Positions 24,490 through 33,153 of a stretch of DNA of 64,000 nt are shown here, in pieces. The stretch spans positions 1 to 64,000 of the forward strand of contig NZ_LZMD01000017.1 in assembly GCF_001668575.1 (NCBI RefSeq). The letters run 5' to 3'. The notes beneath the pieces are model-generated. The model was not told the origin of the DNA, did not search any database, and worked only from the letters and a program-made list of their open reading frames with translations. The stretch's first letter is position 1; each line of letters starts with the position of its first letter. Position numbers and translations under genes: made by a program. The DNA comes from Mycobacterium sp. 1164985.4 (GTDB taxonomy: Bacteria; Actinomycetota; Actinomycetes; Mycobacteriales; Mycobacteriaceae).

Positions 24490-24512
24490 ATACAGATATA
24501 CACATGGTGTTC
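24490..24512. promoter_or_regulatory. Operator-like inverted repeat, site I (ATACA-N13-TGTTC)
   Basis: The site lies in the 68-base gap between the crotonase gene and the SDR gene. The right part GTGTTCT is shared with sites D and F. Its presence suggests that the SDR-Rieske-DUF35-thiolase-SnoaL unit has its own promoter within the regulon. Confidence 0.55.
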
Positions 24513-24556
24513 TGCTGTCTTGTATGATGCCGGAGAGCGCTTGTTAAGGAGCGGGT

Positions 24557-25462
24557 ATGGGTGCACTGGACGGACGGACGGCGCTGGTCACCGGCGCGGG
24601 TCGCGGTATCGGAGCTGCCGTGGCCGAGGGACTGGCGGCACAAGGAGCGACCGTCCTGGTCTCCGACGCAGGTGTGGGAGTCGATGGCACCGGTCGTGAC
24701 CCTGGGCCGGCAGAGGCGGTGGCCGCGGCCATCAACGCACAGGGTGGCAAGGCCTTCTCCGACACCACCGACATCACGGACTTCTGCGCCTGCGCCGACT
24801 TGATCGGCCGCGCCGCCGACACCCTCGGCAGGCTCGACGTAGTGGTGAACGCCGCGGGCATTCTGCGCGACGGCATGGTCTTCAAGATGAGCGAGGAGGA
24901 CTGGGATGCCGTCGTCGCCGTCCACCTGAAGGGGACGTTCAACATCAGCCGACACGCGGCCGGATGGTGGCGGGAGAACCGCGGCGGCCAGTACCGGTTG
25001 ATCAACTTCACGTCGATGTCCGGTTTGCAGGGCGCCCCGAGCCAGCCGAACTATGCGGCGGCGAAGATGGGCATCGTCGGTCTCACGTTCTCCTGCGCCA
25101 ACGCCCTGCGCAACTACGGTGTCACGTCGAACGCGATCGCTCCGATCGCCGGAACGCGAATGACGCAGGGCATCAAGGGCGGTGGCAGCATGGACTACTC
25201 CGATTCGAATGTGCGGTTGTCGCCGAAGAACTGCGTGCCGCCGGTGGCGTATCTGGCGAGCGTGCAGTCGGATTGGCTGAATCGCCGCGTGATCTTCGCC
25301 GGGAACGGCCGGATCAGCTTGATGTCGAATCCGGTGATCGAGCGCGAAATCGTCTCGGCCACGGGAACGTGGGACATCCCCAGCGCGTTCGCCGAGATCG
25401 AAACGTCATTCAAAGAGGCGATCCTGTGGCCCAACATCTTCGACAAGCCGCCTGCCGGCTGA
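24557..25462 (+). CDS. Short-chain dehydrogenase/reductase (hydroxyacyl-CoA dehydrogenase-like)
   Basis: This 301-residue SDR has TGAGRGIGAAVAEGL, DTTDITD, VVNAAGILRD, a catalytic Ser in FTSMSG and YAAAK. The length and the VSDAGVGVDGTG insertion after the second strand resemble the SDR domain of bacterial multifunctional-enzyme-type 3-hydroxyacyl-CoA dehydrogenases. It starts at an ATG with AAGGAGCGG upstream. It heads a plus-strand operon (SDR, Rieske oxygenase, DUF35, thiolase-like, SnoaL-like) and may oxidise the beta-hydroxyacyl-CoA made in that route. Confidence 0.92.
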   Translation: MGALDGRTALVTGAGRGIGAAVAEGLAAQGATVLVSDAGVGVDGTGRDPGPAEAVAAAINAQGGKAFSDTTDITDFCACADLIGRAADTLGRLDVVVNAAGILRDGMVFKMSEEDWDAVVAVHLKGTFNISRHAAGWWRENRGGQYRLINFTSMSGLQGAPSQPNYAAAKMGIVGLTFSCANALRNYGVTSNAIAPIAGTRMTQGIKGGGSMDYSDSNVRLSPKNCVPPVAYLASVQSDWLNRRVIFAGNGRISLMSNPVIEREIVSATGTWDIPSAFAEIETSFKEAILWPNIFDKPPAG

Positions 25463-25472
25463 CGAGACAGAG

Positions 25473-26861
25473 GTGACGATGACCGACGTGGCGACCCGGC
25501 GAGTGCCGGAGAAGTATGCGTGTGGGGAAACGTTCGTCCCGAAGAGCCGTTACCTCGACCCGGAGTTCCTGCAGCTCGAACTCGACAGGCTGTTCACCCG
25601 GGTTTGGCAGGCCGCGTGCCGCGAGGAAGAGATCCCCGACCCGGGCTCCTATTACGAGTACACCATCGGTCGGCAGTCGATCGTCGTTGTGCGCCAGAAG
25701 GGTCGCAGCATCAAGGCGTTCTACAACGCGTGCGCGCATCGGGGGATGAAGATCGTGCGGGGGACCGGCACGGCTGTCGAGGGGGATCTGCGGTGTGAGT
25801 TCCATGGGTGGCGCTACGCGCTCGACGGCCGTTCGTCGTTCGTTCCGTGCAGAGAGGAGTTCGCCTCCCGGCCGCGGGATCAGTGGGGGCTGAAACCCGT
25901 CAACGTGGGTACATGGGGTGGCTGGGTGTTCATCAGCATGGCCGACGACCCGCCTGACCTCCTGTCGTGGCTGGACCCGCTGCCTACTGCACTGGCGCCG
26001 TTTCGCCTGCAGGACATGCGTTACCGCTGGCGTAAGCGGACGTTTCTGCCGGCCAACTACAAGACCGTCATCGATGCCTTCATCGAGGGCTACCACACGC
26101 CGGGCACACACCCGCAGACGTTGCGGGCCGCTCAGGGTCCCCGGCCGAGCACCGAACCGGCACAGCCTCAGGAGTACGTCTACGCGCCGTACACGCCGAC
26201 GATCGCCTACCGCAACCACTCGCGGTTCATCTACACACAGCGGCCGGAGACGGCCGAGCGTGACAGTGCTCGCCGGAAGCAGTCCTCGCGGCCGGAGGTG
26301 TTCGCCAACGCTATGCAGTACAACTTCCTCGGGGTGAACGCGCTGGTCACCGAGCGCGACTATCGCGCCGCGCAGCAGCTGGCCACGATGGAGCCCAGTG
26401 AAACTCCGCCATTTGTCCTCTACCACAAGATGTGTGAGGAACTGGCGTTGGCCGACGGTGTCGATTTCCCGCGGATGTCGATGGAGGAGTATTTCGCCGG
26501 TAACGGCGACTGGCACATCTTTCCCACGCTCGTGATCCTCGTCGAGAAATCGTGTCTGCTCGGGTACCGGATGCTGCCCGACGCCGACGATCCGAACAGG
26601 TGCACGTTCGAGATGTTCTCGCTCGAGCACTTCGCACCCGGCGAAGTGCCCGAAGCCGGTTGGCAGGAATTCGAGCGCTGGCAGGACCATGACGGCTGGG
26701 GAGAGTTGCCGACTCAGGACCTGAAGAACATCGGCGCCATCCATGCGGGCATGCACTCAAAGGGCTTCGACGGCCTCTGGCTGAACACCGCTCAGGAGAT
26801 GTCGATCCGCAACGAGCACGCGATCGCCGACCGGTTCATCTTCGGCGTCGACGAGCGGTGA
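25473..26861 (+). CDS. Rieske non-haem iron oxygenase, alpha subunit
   Basis: This 462-residue protein has a Rieske 2Fe-2S domain at about residues 40-150, with the two ligand pairs in NACAHRG (Cys and His) and CEFHGW (Cys and His). The mononuclear iron site lies in the catalytic domain: DAFIEGYHTPGTHPQ supplies the two His, with the third carboxylate ligand further C-terminal. Such enzymes insert one or two oxygen atoms into rings or demethylate. No beta subunit, ferredoxin or reductase is adjacent, so electrons must come from elsewhere. The GTG at 25473 or the ATG at 25479 is the start. The stop overlaps the DUF35 gene (GTGA). Confidence 0.95.
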   Translation: MTMTDVATRRVPEKYACGETFVPKSRYLDPEFLQLELDRLFTRVWQAACREEEIPDPGSYYEYTIGRQSIVVVRQKGRSIKAFYNACAHRGMKIVRGTGTAVEGDLRCEFHGWRYALDGRSSFVPCREEFASRPRDQWGLKPVNVGTWGGWVFISMADDPPDLLSWLDPLPTALAPFRLQDMRYRWRKRTFLPANYKTVIDAFIEGYHTPGTHPQTLRAAQGPRPSTEPAQPQEYVYAPYTPTIAYRNHSRFIYTQRPETAERDSARRKQSSRPEVFANAMQYNFLGVNALVTERDYRAAQQLATMEPSETPPFVLYHKMCEELALADGVDFPRMSMEEYFAGNGDWHIFPTLVILVEKSCLLGYRMLPDADDPNRCTFEMFSLEHFAPGEVPEAGWQEFERWQDHDGWGELPTQDLKNIGAIHAGMHSKGFDGLWLNTAQEMSIRNEHAIADRFIFGVDER

Positions 26862-27280
26862 GCGAGACCACACCGGATCAGCCGATTCCGCTGCTGTCGG
26901 AGGTGAATCGGCCGTACTGGACTTCGGGCGCCGACGGGCGGTTTCGTCTGCAGCGCTGTTCGAGTTGCGAGCGTCTGGTTCACCCACCGGCCGTGCGCTG
27001 CCCGCATGACCACGGCGAGCTCGGATACGTCGCGCTCAGCGGCCGGGGACGCGTCGAGACGTGGACCGTGAATCAACACCCGTTCTTCCCGAGTTTTCCG
27101 CCGCCGTACATCATCGCGTTCGTCACACCCGTCGAGGACGAGCGCGTCCGAGTCCTGACGAACCTCGTGAACGTCGAGCCCGACGATGTCACCGCGGGCT
27201 TACCGGTGCGCGTCACGTTCGACCCACGCAGTGACGGTGACGACGACGTGTTCGTACCGCTGTTCGAACCGGATCTCTGA
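26858..27280 (+). CDS. DUF35 zinc-ribbon/OB-fold protein
   Basis: This 140-residue protein follows the full DUF35 layout. An N-terminal helix (PLLSEVNRPYWTS) precedes a zinc-ribbon part (RCSSCERLVHPPAVRCPHD, with three Cys and a His instead of the fourth Cys). The OB-fold then follows with GRGRVETWTVNQHPFFPSFPPPYIIAFV. DUF35 proteins partner with thiolase-like enzymes; in steroid catabolism the pair is a retro-aldolase. Here the stop codon overlaps the ATG of the thiolase-like gene by one base, so equal expression and a complex are likely. The GTG start overlaps the Rieske stop. Confidence 0.9.
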   Translation: MSETTPDQPIPLLSEVNRPYWTSGADGRFRLQRCSSCERLVHPPAVRCPHDHGELGYVALSGRGRVETWTVNQHPFFPSFPPPYIIAFVTPVEDERVRVLTNLVNVEPDDVTAGLPVRVTFDPRSDGDDDVFVPLFEPDL

Positions 27281-28455
27281 TGGTCTCGCCGCTCACCGAC
27301 GACGTCATCATCAGTGGCATCGGTCAGTCCGCTATCGGCAGGCGACTGGGTCGGGATGCACTGCGGCTCACCGCCGACGCCTGCCTGGCCGCCGTCGAAG
27401 ACGCAGGACTCACGCTCGCCGACATCGACGGGCTGACCACGTACCCGGGGGCGTCGCAGGCCGGCCCGGGGTTCTCCGGAGCTTCTCTGCGCGATATCCA
27501 CGACGCTCTCGGCATCAAACCGAATTGGGTGGCAGGAGGAGTGGAATCGCCCGGACAGTTGGGCGCTGTGGTCGAGGCGATGCTCGCCGTTGCGGGTGGC
27601 CTCGCCAACCATGTGCTGTGCTGGCGCAGCATCTGGGAGGGCACGGCCCAGGGCTCAGGGCGTCGCCAGGGCTACGGGGCGCGCGGCGGCCGCCCGGCCG
27701 GAATGATGGGATGGCAGTTGCCTTTTGGCGCCACCGCCGCCAATCTCGCCGCGATGCAGGTCCGAGCCAGGATGATCTGCTACGGACTGACGCGCGAACA
27801 ACTCGCCTCTGTTGCGATCGTCGAACGCGCCAACGCGCGGAGGAACCCGTCGGCGATCTACACCGATCCATTGGATGTGCAGACTTACCTGAACGCGCGC
27901 ATGGTGTCCGAGCCGTTGTGCATGTACGACTGTGACATCGCCTGTGACGGCGCAACAGCGTTCGTGATCTCGCGCACCGAGCACGCACATGCCCTCGATC
28001 ACCCAGCGGTCACGGTGGAGGCCCTCGACTGTGCCCATCACGACCGGTTCACGTGGGAGGGTGGGGAGGACATCACGCGGATGAGCTCGCGTTGGTCCAC
28101 GATTTGGGACCGAACGGATTTCACTGTGGGCGATGTCGATTACGCCTCGTTGTACGACGGGTTCAGCGTATTCGTGCTGTGTTGGTTGGAAGATTTCGGC
28201 TTCTGCAAGGTGGGCGAGTCGGGTGAATTCGTCGCCGACTCCGCGCGTATCTCGCTTGGTGGCGCCCTGCCCATCAACACCGCTGGCGGCCAACTGTCCG
28301 GTGGACGACTTCATGGGTTCGGCCACCTGCACGAGGCGTGTCTACAGGTCCGCGGCGAAGCGGGCGAGCGACAGGTTGCCGACGCCGCACTGGCGGCGGT
28401 CGGAGTCGGGGCCCCCAACAGCGGAACGACAGCCATGCTGCTTCGACCGGCCTGA
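27280..28455 (+). CDS. Thiolase-superfamily (Ltp2-like) protein, probable aldolase
   Basis: This 391-residue thiolase-fold protein starts IISGIGQSAIGRRLGRDALRL. Where thiolases have the nucleophilic Cys, it reads GGVESPGQLGA, with no Cys. The C-terminal loop LPINTAGGQLSGGRLHGFGHLHEA has the N-T-x-G-G-x-L-S-x-G-x-x-H-G form seen in SCP-x/Ltp2-type proteins, and DVDYASLYDGF carries a Tyr at the position expected of the aldolase group. Together with the coupled DUF35 gene it should cleave or form a C-C bond in a CoA ester. The aldolase role is inferred from family and context. Confidence 0.88.
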   Translation: MVSPLTDDVIISGIGQSAIGRRLGRDALRLTADACLAAVEDAGLTLADIDGLTTYPGASQAGPGFSGASLRDIHDALGIKPNWVAGGVESPGQLGAVVEAMLAVAGGLANHVLCWRSIWEGTAQGSGRRQGYGARGGRPAGMMGWQLPFGATAANLAAMQVRARMICYGLTREQLASVAIVERANARRNPSAIYTDPLDVQTYLNARMVSEPLCMYDCDIACDGATAFVISRTEHAHALDHPAVTVEALDCAHHDRFTWEGGEDITRMSSRWSTIWDRTDFTVGDVDYASLYDGFSVFVLCWLEDFGFCKVGESGEFVADSARISLGGALPINTAGGQLSGGRLHGFGHLHEACLQVRGEAGERQVADAALAAVGVGAPNSGTTAMLLRPA

Positions 28456-28486
28456 GGCATGCACTCGCCAATCTAGAGGAGCCACG

Positions 28487-28897
28487 ATGCACATCGACCT
28501 ACAGACTTGTTTCGAGCTGGAGCAGGCCAAATCGAGATATTGCCGGCTGATGGACACCAAGGACTGGGCCGGATTGGCTGAGCTGATGACCGAAGACATC
28601 GTGTTCGATCTGGGCGCCGGCGACGACGTGCCGCCGATCATTGGACGCGACGCCACGCTCGAAGCAGTGCAGACGTCTGTGACAGATGCGGTCACGGTCC
28701 ACCAGGTGCACAGCCCGGAGTTTCACCTCGACGGGAACGAGGCACGCGTGATCTGGGCGGCTCAAGAGCGAGTGAAGTGGAACAACGGGACGGGGTTGAC
28801 TGCCTACGGTCATTACCACGACCGATGGATCCGACGTGACGGGGAGTGGCGTATCGCGGAAGTTCGGCTCACCCACCTTCTCATCGACGTCGACTGA
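28487..28897 (+). CDS. SnoaL-like/NTF2-like protein
   Basis: This 136-residue protein starts at an ATG behind AGAGGAG. It has the family pattern LEQAKSRYCRLMDTKDWAGLAELM (R-Y-x-x-x-x-D-x-x-D/W-x-x-L), then HQVHSPEF and a final GEWRIAEVRLTHL. These small cone-shaped proteins catalyse dehydration, isomerisation or cyclisation, or bind ligands. It is the last gene of the operon that includes the Rieske oxygenase and the DUF35/thiolase pair, and ends 16 bases from the convergent mceF-type gene. It is distinct from the SnoaL-like protein at 3133. Confidence 0.87.
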   Translation: MHIDLQTCFELEQAKSRYCRLMDTKDWAGLAELMTEDIVFDLGAGDDVPPIIGRDATLEAVQTSVTDAVTVHQVHSPEFHLDGNEARVIWAAQERVKWNNGTGLTAYGHYHDRWIRRDGEWRIAEVRLTHLLIDVD

Positions 28898-28913
28898 TGG
28901 GCTCTCGCTGACG

Positions 28914-30635
28914 TCAACCGAGGCGGGGGGAGGTCATGAGGTCCACCCAGTTCTCAGCTGTGGACGTTCGCGATGAGCCACTGGCGTACAAGCTGATTCC
29001 GGAATACGGGTCGAGAAACCGACCGGTTGTCGGATCGTAGGTTGTCACGGCGGCACGGCCCGCCTGTGGGTGGCTTGCTCCCGACAATCCGGCCTCAGCC
29101 GGCAACGGTGCGTTCTCGCTCGCGGGTGGCGTTGTGCCGCCAGGACTTGCAGGAGCGGGTGGCACAGACGGCCGGACGTATGGCGGGATCACCTGGTCAG
29201 GCGGCGGCTGAAATGGTAGAGGCGGTGGAGGCGGTCCGGGGGTCACAGGCGGGACCTGCGTCGGATACGGCGCGGTCAGCGCCGGCCCCGGTCCGGGCGG
29301 CACACCTGGCGGAAGCTGCACGGTGGGAGGCCCCGGATCGTAGTCCGCTTGCGGCGGAATGTACGGATACTTGTTCTGCGGCAGAGTCATTCGTGGATCG
29401 GTCACCGGTGTTCCCACCGGCACCGGCGGTCCTCGCCACGGGTTGCTCCCCAACGGGACATAACCCCGCGGATCGCGGCAGAGTTGCACCGTCGGCGCCC
29501 TTTTGCCGGGGAATTCCTGGCAGGGGTAGTTGCGTGCGCCGCGAACGACTGTTGGATCGTTCTGCGCGACCTTGCAGTACAGGTCTTTTGGGACATCGCG
29601 AAGCGTGGTGTCGGCGGGCGAGCGTATGTCGGACGGAGGTACGAACCCGGTGAGGCAGGGCGGTGGATCACCGAAATTCAGCTTGAAGTCCGCTTTGGCG
29701 CCCTCGTCTGCCGGGTACTGATTCGCGATTGTGATGACCGCCGCGGCAAGGGCCGGCATGATCACCAGTACCTGTTCGATCGACTTGTGGTAGATGACGC
29801 CAACACGGCCGGCGTTGGCGAGGTTCGCAGCCAGCACCGGAAACGTGGGACGGATACCTTCGAAGAGAGCGGCAGCTTCGTCGGCAGCGCCGGGGGCCGA
29901 CTGCAGAACTGCGCGTATCTCGGGGTCGGCTTCACGAAGATGAGTCGTGAGGCGTGCCAGGCCATCTGCAACCGATCTGATGTTCTGCCCGGACGCACGC
30001 TGGGCGTCGAGCAGCGGCTGAGATTGTTCGAGGAGTTGAATTGTCTCGCTGGACGTGTTGTCGGCTCCTTCGATCACCGACCGTGATGATTCGATGAGCC
30101 GGGCGAGTTCGGGACCCGACCCGTCGAAAGCGGTGAATGCCTCCCTGAGTACGTCCCGCAACCGGCTTCGATCAAGCGAGTCGACCAGGCTTTGCGCCTC
30201 GCGCAGCAGGCTGGCGATGTCGCCGCTGATGTGCGTTCGAGCACGGTCGATGTGCCCATCGTCTTCCAGAAAAGCCGTCGACGCGTTCGGTGGCGGCACA
30301 AGATCGACGTATAGCTCGCCGATCGCCGACACGCTCTTGACGTAGGCGTCGACGTCGTCGGGGATTTTCGTAGCGTCCTCGATTCGCATCTCGACCCGAA
30401 CATCGTTGTCGCGGGTCAAGGATACGGATTTGACCTTGCCGACGGTCGTCCCGCGGTAGGCGACGTTTGCATTCGGGTACAGACCTCCACTCGCCGCGAA
30501 GTTAGCCGTCACCGTGTAGGTCCCGAGGCCGAACGCCTTCGGTAACTGCACGTAGGACACCGCGATCACGAACACACTGACGAGCGCGACCAGGGTGAAG
30601 ACGGTCAGTTGCACTCGGACGAGAGGAGTGAGCAT
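28914..30635 (-). CDS. mceF: Mce-family protein, MceF type, with long proline-rich tail
   Basis: This 573-residue protein has an N-terminal membrane anchor (about residues 7-28) and an MCE domain (about 38-115, with SGGLYPNANVAYRGTTVGKV). A helical domain runs to about 310, a Cys-containing segment follows, and the C-terminal tail of ~150 residues is very rich in Pro, Gly and Thr. Mce proteins form a hexameric periplasmic tunnel that carries lipids or sterols to the cell. It is last in the operon; its ATG shares one base with the preceding stop. Orthologue number (Mce1-4) cannot be decided. Confidence 0.94.
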   Translation of the reverse strand: MLTPLVRVQLTVFTLVALVSVFVIAVSYVQLPKAFGLGTYTVTANFAASGGLYPNANVAYRGTTVGKVKSVSLTRDNDVRVEMRIEDATKIPDDVDAYVKSVSAIGELYVDLVPPPNASTAFLEDDGHIDRARTHISGDIASLLREAQSLVDSLDRSRLRDVLREAFTAFDGSGPELARLIESSRSVIEGADNTSSETIQLLEQSQPLLDAQRASGQNIRSVADGLARLTTHLREADPEIRAVLQSAPGAADEAAALFEGIRPTFPVLAANLANAGRVGVIYHKSIEQVLVIMPALAAAVITIANQYPADEGAKADFKLNFGDPPPCLTGFVPPSDIRSPADTTLRDVPKDLYCKVAQNDPTVVRGARNYPCQEFPGKRAPTVQLCRDPRGYVPLGSNPWRGPPVPVGTPVTDPRMTLPQNKYPYIPPQADYDPGPPTVQLPPGVPPGPGPALTAPYPTQVPPVTPGPPPPPLPFQPPPDQVIPPYVRPSVPPAPASPGGTTPPASENAPLPAEAGLSGASHPQAGRAAVTTYDPTTGRFLDPYSGISLYASGSSRTSTAENWVDLMTSPRLG

Positions 30636-31825
30636 CAGGGTTGTCCGGCCGGCTGTGGATCGGGAGGACTCAGGGGCGGGATCTTGAAGGGATCGGCAGC
30701 CTGCCCGGACAACGACGATGTCGCTCCGACAAGGTAATCGGGTACCGAGATGACCTCGGAGAGGCGCTTCATGTTGGGATCGAGCGTGCTCGTCGTGAAG
30801 AAGTTCTCGCCCATTCGCCGCAGGGTGAGGTCAAACGTCGCGAAGACGTTGAGGAAGTCACCCCTGACCGCCCGCTTCAGTCCGTCGTTGAGCGGTATCG
30901 GAAATGCCGGCAGGATCGGCAATGCGTCGACGAGCGTTTCGGCGTTATCGCTGAGGGCCTTCACCACGGCGAAGGCGTGAATGAGGTCAGCGGCGAAATC
31001 CGTTTTCGTCTGAGCCAACAGCGGGGCGGCGATGTCCGCGAGTCGCTTCAGGGCCGCGAAAGCATCGACGATTCGTTGGCCGTTGTCCTTGAGTACCCGC
31101 GTCGCCGACGGGAGTGCCTCCAGTGCCCGCTCGATCTTGTCGGTACCGCCGGCGAGTCGACCTGCAAAGTGGTTGACCTTCTCCATCGCCGTTGCGATGT
31201 CGCCTGCCTGGGCATCCAACCCCGCGGCCAATTCCGCGAGCCGCGGCAGGAACGCGGTGAACTGACCGGCGCGCCCGACAACGGCAGCATACGTCTCGTC
31301 TGTAATATCCTGCAGTACACCAAGATTACCGTTGTTGACGACGATGGCCAGCGAAGACAGGACATCTTCGGTGCTCGGATAATTTCCGGCCTTTTCAATG
31401 CCGATGCGAGAATTCGGGCCCAGCGAGCCTACGGGCCGTTCGGAGATGGGCTCGGCCAGCTCCAAATGCCGCGAGCCCAGGAGCGATGTTTGCGCGACGG
31501 TCGCGGTGGCGTTGGCGGGCAGATGCACCGAGCCGTCGAGGGAGAGCTGGACCAGCGCATAGAACGTACCGTCGTCACGCTGCATAGGCTTCACACCCGA
31601 CACACTGCCGACGGTCACGTCGTCCACCTTGACGGGGGAATTCTGTGGCAGCGACGAAATATCGGGTAGCTCGACAGATACCGTGAACGAGCCATCGCCG
31701 TGACCTGCGGTGCCGGGCATGTTCAGTGAGTTCAGCCCATTGAATTGGCATGCCGAGAGCACCACCGCGAGTGATCCGATCGCCGTCGCTTGCCGCGCCG
31801 ACTTGCGGAGGTGCACGTTGATCAT
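30635..31825 (-). CDS. mceE: Mce-family lipoprotein, MceE/LprK type
   Basis: This ~396-residue protein starts at the ATG at 31825, which overlaps the mceD stop as ATGA. A signal peptide ends in the lipobox LSAC (Cys about 25 residues in), so the protein is probably lipid-anchored, as is standard for MceE/LprK. The MCE domain follows (FTVSVELPDISSLPQNSPVKV, key residues D-I-S-S-L/N-S-P-V-K). After it comes a long helical region with repeated amphipathic stretches. It contributes one subunit to the substrate tunnel. Upstream in-frame codons exist but would spoil the signal peptide. Confidence 0.94.
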   Translation of the reverse strand: MINVHLRKSARQATAIGSLAVVLSACQFNGLNSLNMPGTAGHGDGSFTVSVELPDISSLPQNSPVKVDDVTVGSVSGVKPMQRDDGTFYALVQLSLDGSVHLPANATATVAQTSLLGSRHLELAEPISERPVGSLGPNSRIGIEKAGNYPSTEDVLSSLAIVVNNGNLGVLQDITDETYAAVVGRAGQFTAFLPRLAELAAGLDAQAGDIATAMEKVNHFAGRLAGGTDKIERALEALPSATRVLKDNGQRIVDAFAALKRLADIAAPLLAQTKTDFAADLIHAFAVVKALSDNAETLVDALPILPAFPIPLNDGLKRAVRGDFLNVFATFDLTLRRMGENFFTTSTLDPNMKRLSEVISVPDYLVGATSSLSGQAADPFKIPPLSPPDPQPAGQP

Positions 31826-33153
31826 CTGCCGGCTCCTGTCTGTCCATCCGGCTGGTGTGGCGCAATTGGTGCGTCCGGGACCATGAGCGAACTCAGATCG
31901 GCCTCGGGCGGAATGGACGGTGGGGTCACGCCGGGCAGCGGTTGCCATTGAAGTTCAGCAATCGGGGTCTGCGCCTTCGCCTCCGTTTGCGGTGTGTCAT
32001 AGATGATTTGCCCCTTGTACGCCGTGATGCTGGTGATTGGACGGAAGAGGAACGGCGGATAGTTCATCTGAAGCCGCTTGACCACCGGCGCCATCCGCTG
32101 GCGGCAGATTTCTGCCCGCTTGTAATTCTCTGGCGTCTCGGCGGTCTCGAACATCCCCGCGCACATGAGCTGAACTGGGTTACCGAAATTAGGTAGTGTC
32201 ACGATTCCGGCCAACGATGCCTGGGCTGGATTGTAGATGTTGTAAAAATTGGCCAGCGCCGTCGGCGCCAGGTGCAGAACTTGTTCGATGTCATCGCTGC
32301 GTTCGGTGAGCAGGCTGGTGAAATCGGTGAGTCGATCGATCTGGCCGATCAATGCATCGTTGTTGTCCTTGAGCAGCCCCCGGACGTCGGAGAGCGCACT
32401 GTTCAGCGAGCCGAGAGCTTGATCGATGTCGCGGGAGCTGTCCGCAAGCACCTGAGAGACCGAGGCGACGTGTGACGTGAACGCCACGATCTGTTCGTTG
32501 CTCTCCGCCAAGGCGTCCACGACGATGCGTAGGTTCTTCACTGTATCGAAGATGTCTGTGCGGGAGTCTCCGAGACGCCCTGCCACTTGCGATAATTCAC
32601 GCACGGCGTTTCTGAAGGATCCGCCTGAGCCGTCGAAAGTGTCTGCGGCTTGGTTGATCAACTCACTGAGTGGTCCCTGTGCCGAGCCTGGTCTGGGCCC
32701 AAGCTGTGCGGACAACTTGGTCAGCTCGTCTTTGACCTGATCCCATTCGATGGGTACCGCTGTCCTATCGAGCCCAACGACCGCGTTGTCGGACAGGGCC
32801 GGCCCGCCGTCGTAGATCGGAGCGAATTCCACAAACCGAGCAGAGACCAGATTCGGCGAAACTATCAGGGCGGCTGCATCGGCCGGAATGGGAATCCTTG
32901 AGTCGACACTCATCGCCACCCTGGTGTGCTGCGGGCCTGGTTCGATTCCGGTGATCCGCCCGACGGGGACTCCGGCGACCTTCACCTCGTCGCCGACGTA
33001 CAAACCCACCGCCGAGGAGAACAAGCCGGTGATGTTCCGTTGCTGTGCGCGCGGCCACACTGTGAACACCCCGGCGACAAGCGTCATGGTCAGTACCGCG
33101 GCGAGCAAAGCCCGAGGCCATCCTCGGGGGCGGTTGAGACCGAGCGTCGTCAT
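31822..33153 (-). CDS. mceD: Mce-family protein, MceD type
   Basis: This ~443-residue protein begins at the ATG at 33153, overlapping the mceC stop. A transmembrane or signal segment lies at about residues 14-32 (ALLAAVLTMTLVAGVFTVW). It is followed by the MCE domain with LYVGDEVKVAGVPVGRI, a hallmark G-x-P-V-G-x-I pattern, and a helical domain with many Ala/Asp/Leu heptads. The C-terminal tail is moderately Pro-rich. It is part of the mceA-F substrate-import assembly. All junctions between mceA and mceF overlap, indicating one transcript. Confidence 0.94.
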   Translation of the reverse strand: MTTLGLNRPRGWPRALLAAVLTMTLVAGVFTVWPRAQQRNITGLFSSAVGLYVGDEVKVAGVPVGRITGIEPGPQHTRVAMSVDSRIPIPADAAALIVSPNLVSARFVEFAPIYDGGPALSDNAVVGLDRTAVPIEWDQVKDELTKLSAQLGPRPGSAQGPLSELINQAADTFDGSGGSFRNAVRELSQVAGRLGDSRTDIFDTVKNLRIVVDALAESNEQIVAFTSHVASVSQVLADSSRDIDQALGSLNSALSDVRGLLKDNNDALIGQIDRLTDFTSLLTERSDDIEQVLHLAPTALANFYNIYNPAQASLAGIVTLPNFGNPVQLMCAGMFETAETPENYKRAEICRQRMAPVVKRLQMNYPPFLFRPITSITAYKGQIIYDTPQTEAKAQTPIAELQWQPLPGVTPPSIPPEADLSSLMVPDAPIAPHQPDGQTGAGR

